From Nisaea sp. (lineage in GTDB: Bacteria; Pseudomonadota; Alphaproteobacteria; Thalassobaculales; Thalassobaculaceae): a stretch of 64,000 nucleotides of DNA. Below the pieces are notes generated by a model. It had not been told where the DNA came from, did not search any database, and saw nothing but the letters and a program-made list of their open reading frames with translations. Within the stretch, counting starts at the first letter, position 1, and every line of letters starts with the position of its first letter. Both the position numbers and the translations under genes were made by a program. The DNA lies in the NCBI RefSeq assembly GCF_034670185.1, contig NZ_JAXMNY010000004.1:310001-374000 (forward strand), written 5' to 3'. This document shows positions 63,255 to 64,000 of the stretch, in pieces.

Positions 63255-64000
63255 TCAGGGAGTAATTTTCAGGCCTTCGTAGGCCGCTATGGTGCCGGGG
63301 CGGCGTTCGTCGGCTTGGTGAAGGATCTCGTCCATCTTCTCGTCCGTGTGGCTCGGGTCGTGATGGAAGAGAACGAGCGTCTTGACCCCTGCCGCATCGG
63401 CAAGGCGGATGCCCTCCTGCCATGTCGAATGGCCCCAGCCGACGAATTTCGGGAATTCCTCATCCGTGTAGCAGGCATCGTAGATCATCACATCCGCATC
63501 CCGCACCAGCTCCAGAATATTCTGGTCAGGCTCGCCCGGCCGATGCTCCGTGTCGGTAATGTAGCAAATCGACTTGCCGCCAAAATCGAAGCGATACCCA
63601 ACAGCGCCCTGCGGATGATTGAGCGGCGTGGTCCGTACGGAAATATCCGGCCCGAAGGCCAACGTGTCGCCCGAGACAAAATCGTTGAATTCGAGCTCCG
63701 CCTGAAAAATCTCCAACGGCACCGGAAAAAGCGGGGAGGACATCAGCCGCGCGACCACATCGCGCATGCTCGCCCTGCCGCCCAGATGTCCGGACCAGAC
63801 ACGAAAGACGTTGCCCTTCTTGAAGGCCGACGTGAAGAAAGGCAGACCGCCCAGATGATCGAGATGAGAGTGGGTGAAGAGGATATCCGCGTCCACCGGG
63901 CCGGACTTGTCCAGCATCAGGCCGAGATTGCGGAGGCCCGTGCCGGCATCGAGGATAAAGACCCGATCGCCACAACGAATTTCAAGACAGGCGGTGTTTC
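63255..64000 (-). CDS. MBL-fold metallo-hydrolase (N-terminus beyond window)
   Basis: At least 248 codons, open to the right edge. RVFILDAGTGLRNLGLML and the metal motif LFTHSHLDHLGGLPFF (HxHxDH) identify the metallo-beta-lactamase fold. ICYITDTEHRPGEPDQNILE and VLFHHDPSHTDEKMDEIL provide later ligands (Asp and His). The text resembles phosphodiesterase/RNase Z-like hydrolases rather than true beta-lactamases. The first visible residues read TACLEIRCGDRVF, so only a short N-terminal piece is missing. It is upstream of the methyltransferase on the same strand. Confidence 0.88.
   Translation of the reverse strand, partial: NTACLEIRCGDRVFILDAGTGLRNLGLMLDKSGPVDADILFTHSHLDHLGGLPFFTSAFKKGNVFRVWSGHLGGRASMRDVVARLMSSPLFPVPLEIFQAELEFNDFVSGDTLAFGPDISVRTTPLNHPQGAVGYRFDFGGKSICYITDTEHRPGEPDQNILELVRDADVMIYDACYTDEEFPKFVGWGHSTWQEGIRLADAAGVKTLVLFHHDPSHTDEKMDEILHQADERRPGTIAAYEGLKITP

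Overview
The window is chromosomal DNA of a GC-rich alphaproteobacterium. The evidence is the combination of genes: a CcrM-type GANTC methylase next to rnhB, a 180-kDa-type NAD-glutamate dehydrogenase, a DUF971/Trm112/Lon-substrate-binding/thioredoxin-TPR block, a ProXp-type prolyl-tRNA deacylase, small YdcH and DUF4169 proteins, and a PodJ-like Sel1/peptidoglycan-binding protein. Gene content and order look most like Rhodospirillales (Thalassobaculaceae-like marine genera). That placement is an inference from family memory, not a search. No insertion sequence, prophage, CRISPR array or rRNA gene is visible. Two tRNA genes are present (Gly-GCC and Gln-TTG).

Region 1 (1-6483): the end of a phosphoglycerate kinase gene, then a tight four-gene ABC importer operon of the peptide/opine/oligosaccharide class: fused two-domain ATPase, family 5 binding protein and two permeases. 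Region 2 (6513-17051): a surface-glycan-like locus. On the minus strand are two MurG-like glycosyltransferases, two GT4 glycosyltransferases, a histidine phosphatase, a polysaccharide deacetylase-like protein and a small membrane protein, mostly overlapping by a few bases. Divergently on the plus strand are an unusual 878-residue ABC-exporter-like protein with degenerate ATPase motifs and a long internal insertion, a stand-alone cyclic-nucleotide-binding protein and a small methyltransferase. This is the best candidate for an undescribed system.

Region 3 (17126-32201) is mostly housekeeping: YdjM-like hydrolase, exonuclease III, PuuD-like amidase, sterol-desaturase-like enzyme, LolA, FtsK, an aminotransferase, the GlnK-AmtB ammonium pair, a UbiH-family hydroxylase and the DUF971/Trm112/Lon/CnoX/ProX block. 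An AT-rich island with a DUF805-like membrane gene (about 20822-21290) interrupts it, and two palindromic intergenic elements occur at about 18228-18310 and 22051-22138.

Region 4 (32414-47780): tRNA-Gly, an EamA exporter, a CHASE-domain hybrid histidine kinase, NAD-glutamate dehydrogenase, an MFS permease, CcrM with a promoter region carrying three GANTC sites, RNase HII, a LysE exporter and a radical SAM protein. Region 5 (47792-58254): an APH-family phosphotransferase, a TIGR04283/TIGR04282-like glycosyltransferase pair, MoaB, a lytic transglycosylase, a uracil-DNA glycosylase lacking most iron-sulfur ligands, ETF-ubiquinone oxidoreductase, a TPR lipoprotein and IspE.

Region 6 (58251-64000): three consecutive paralogues sharing an N-terminal PWSxKG module. 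The first has the PodJ layout (membrane segment, Sel1 repeats, peptidoglycan-binding domain); the other two are soluble coiled-coil versions. After these come tRNA-Gln, a methyltransferase and a metallo-beta-lactamase-fold hydrolase that runs off the right edge.
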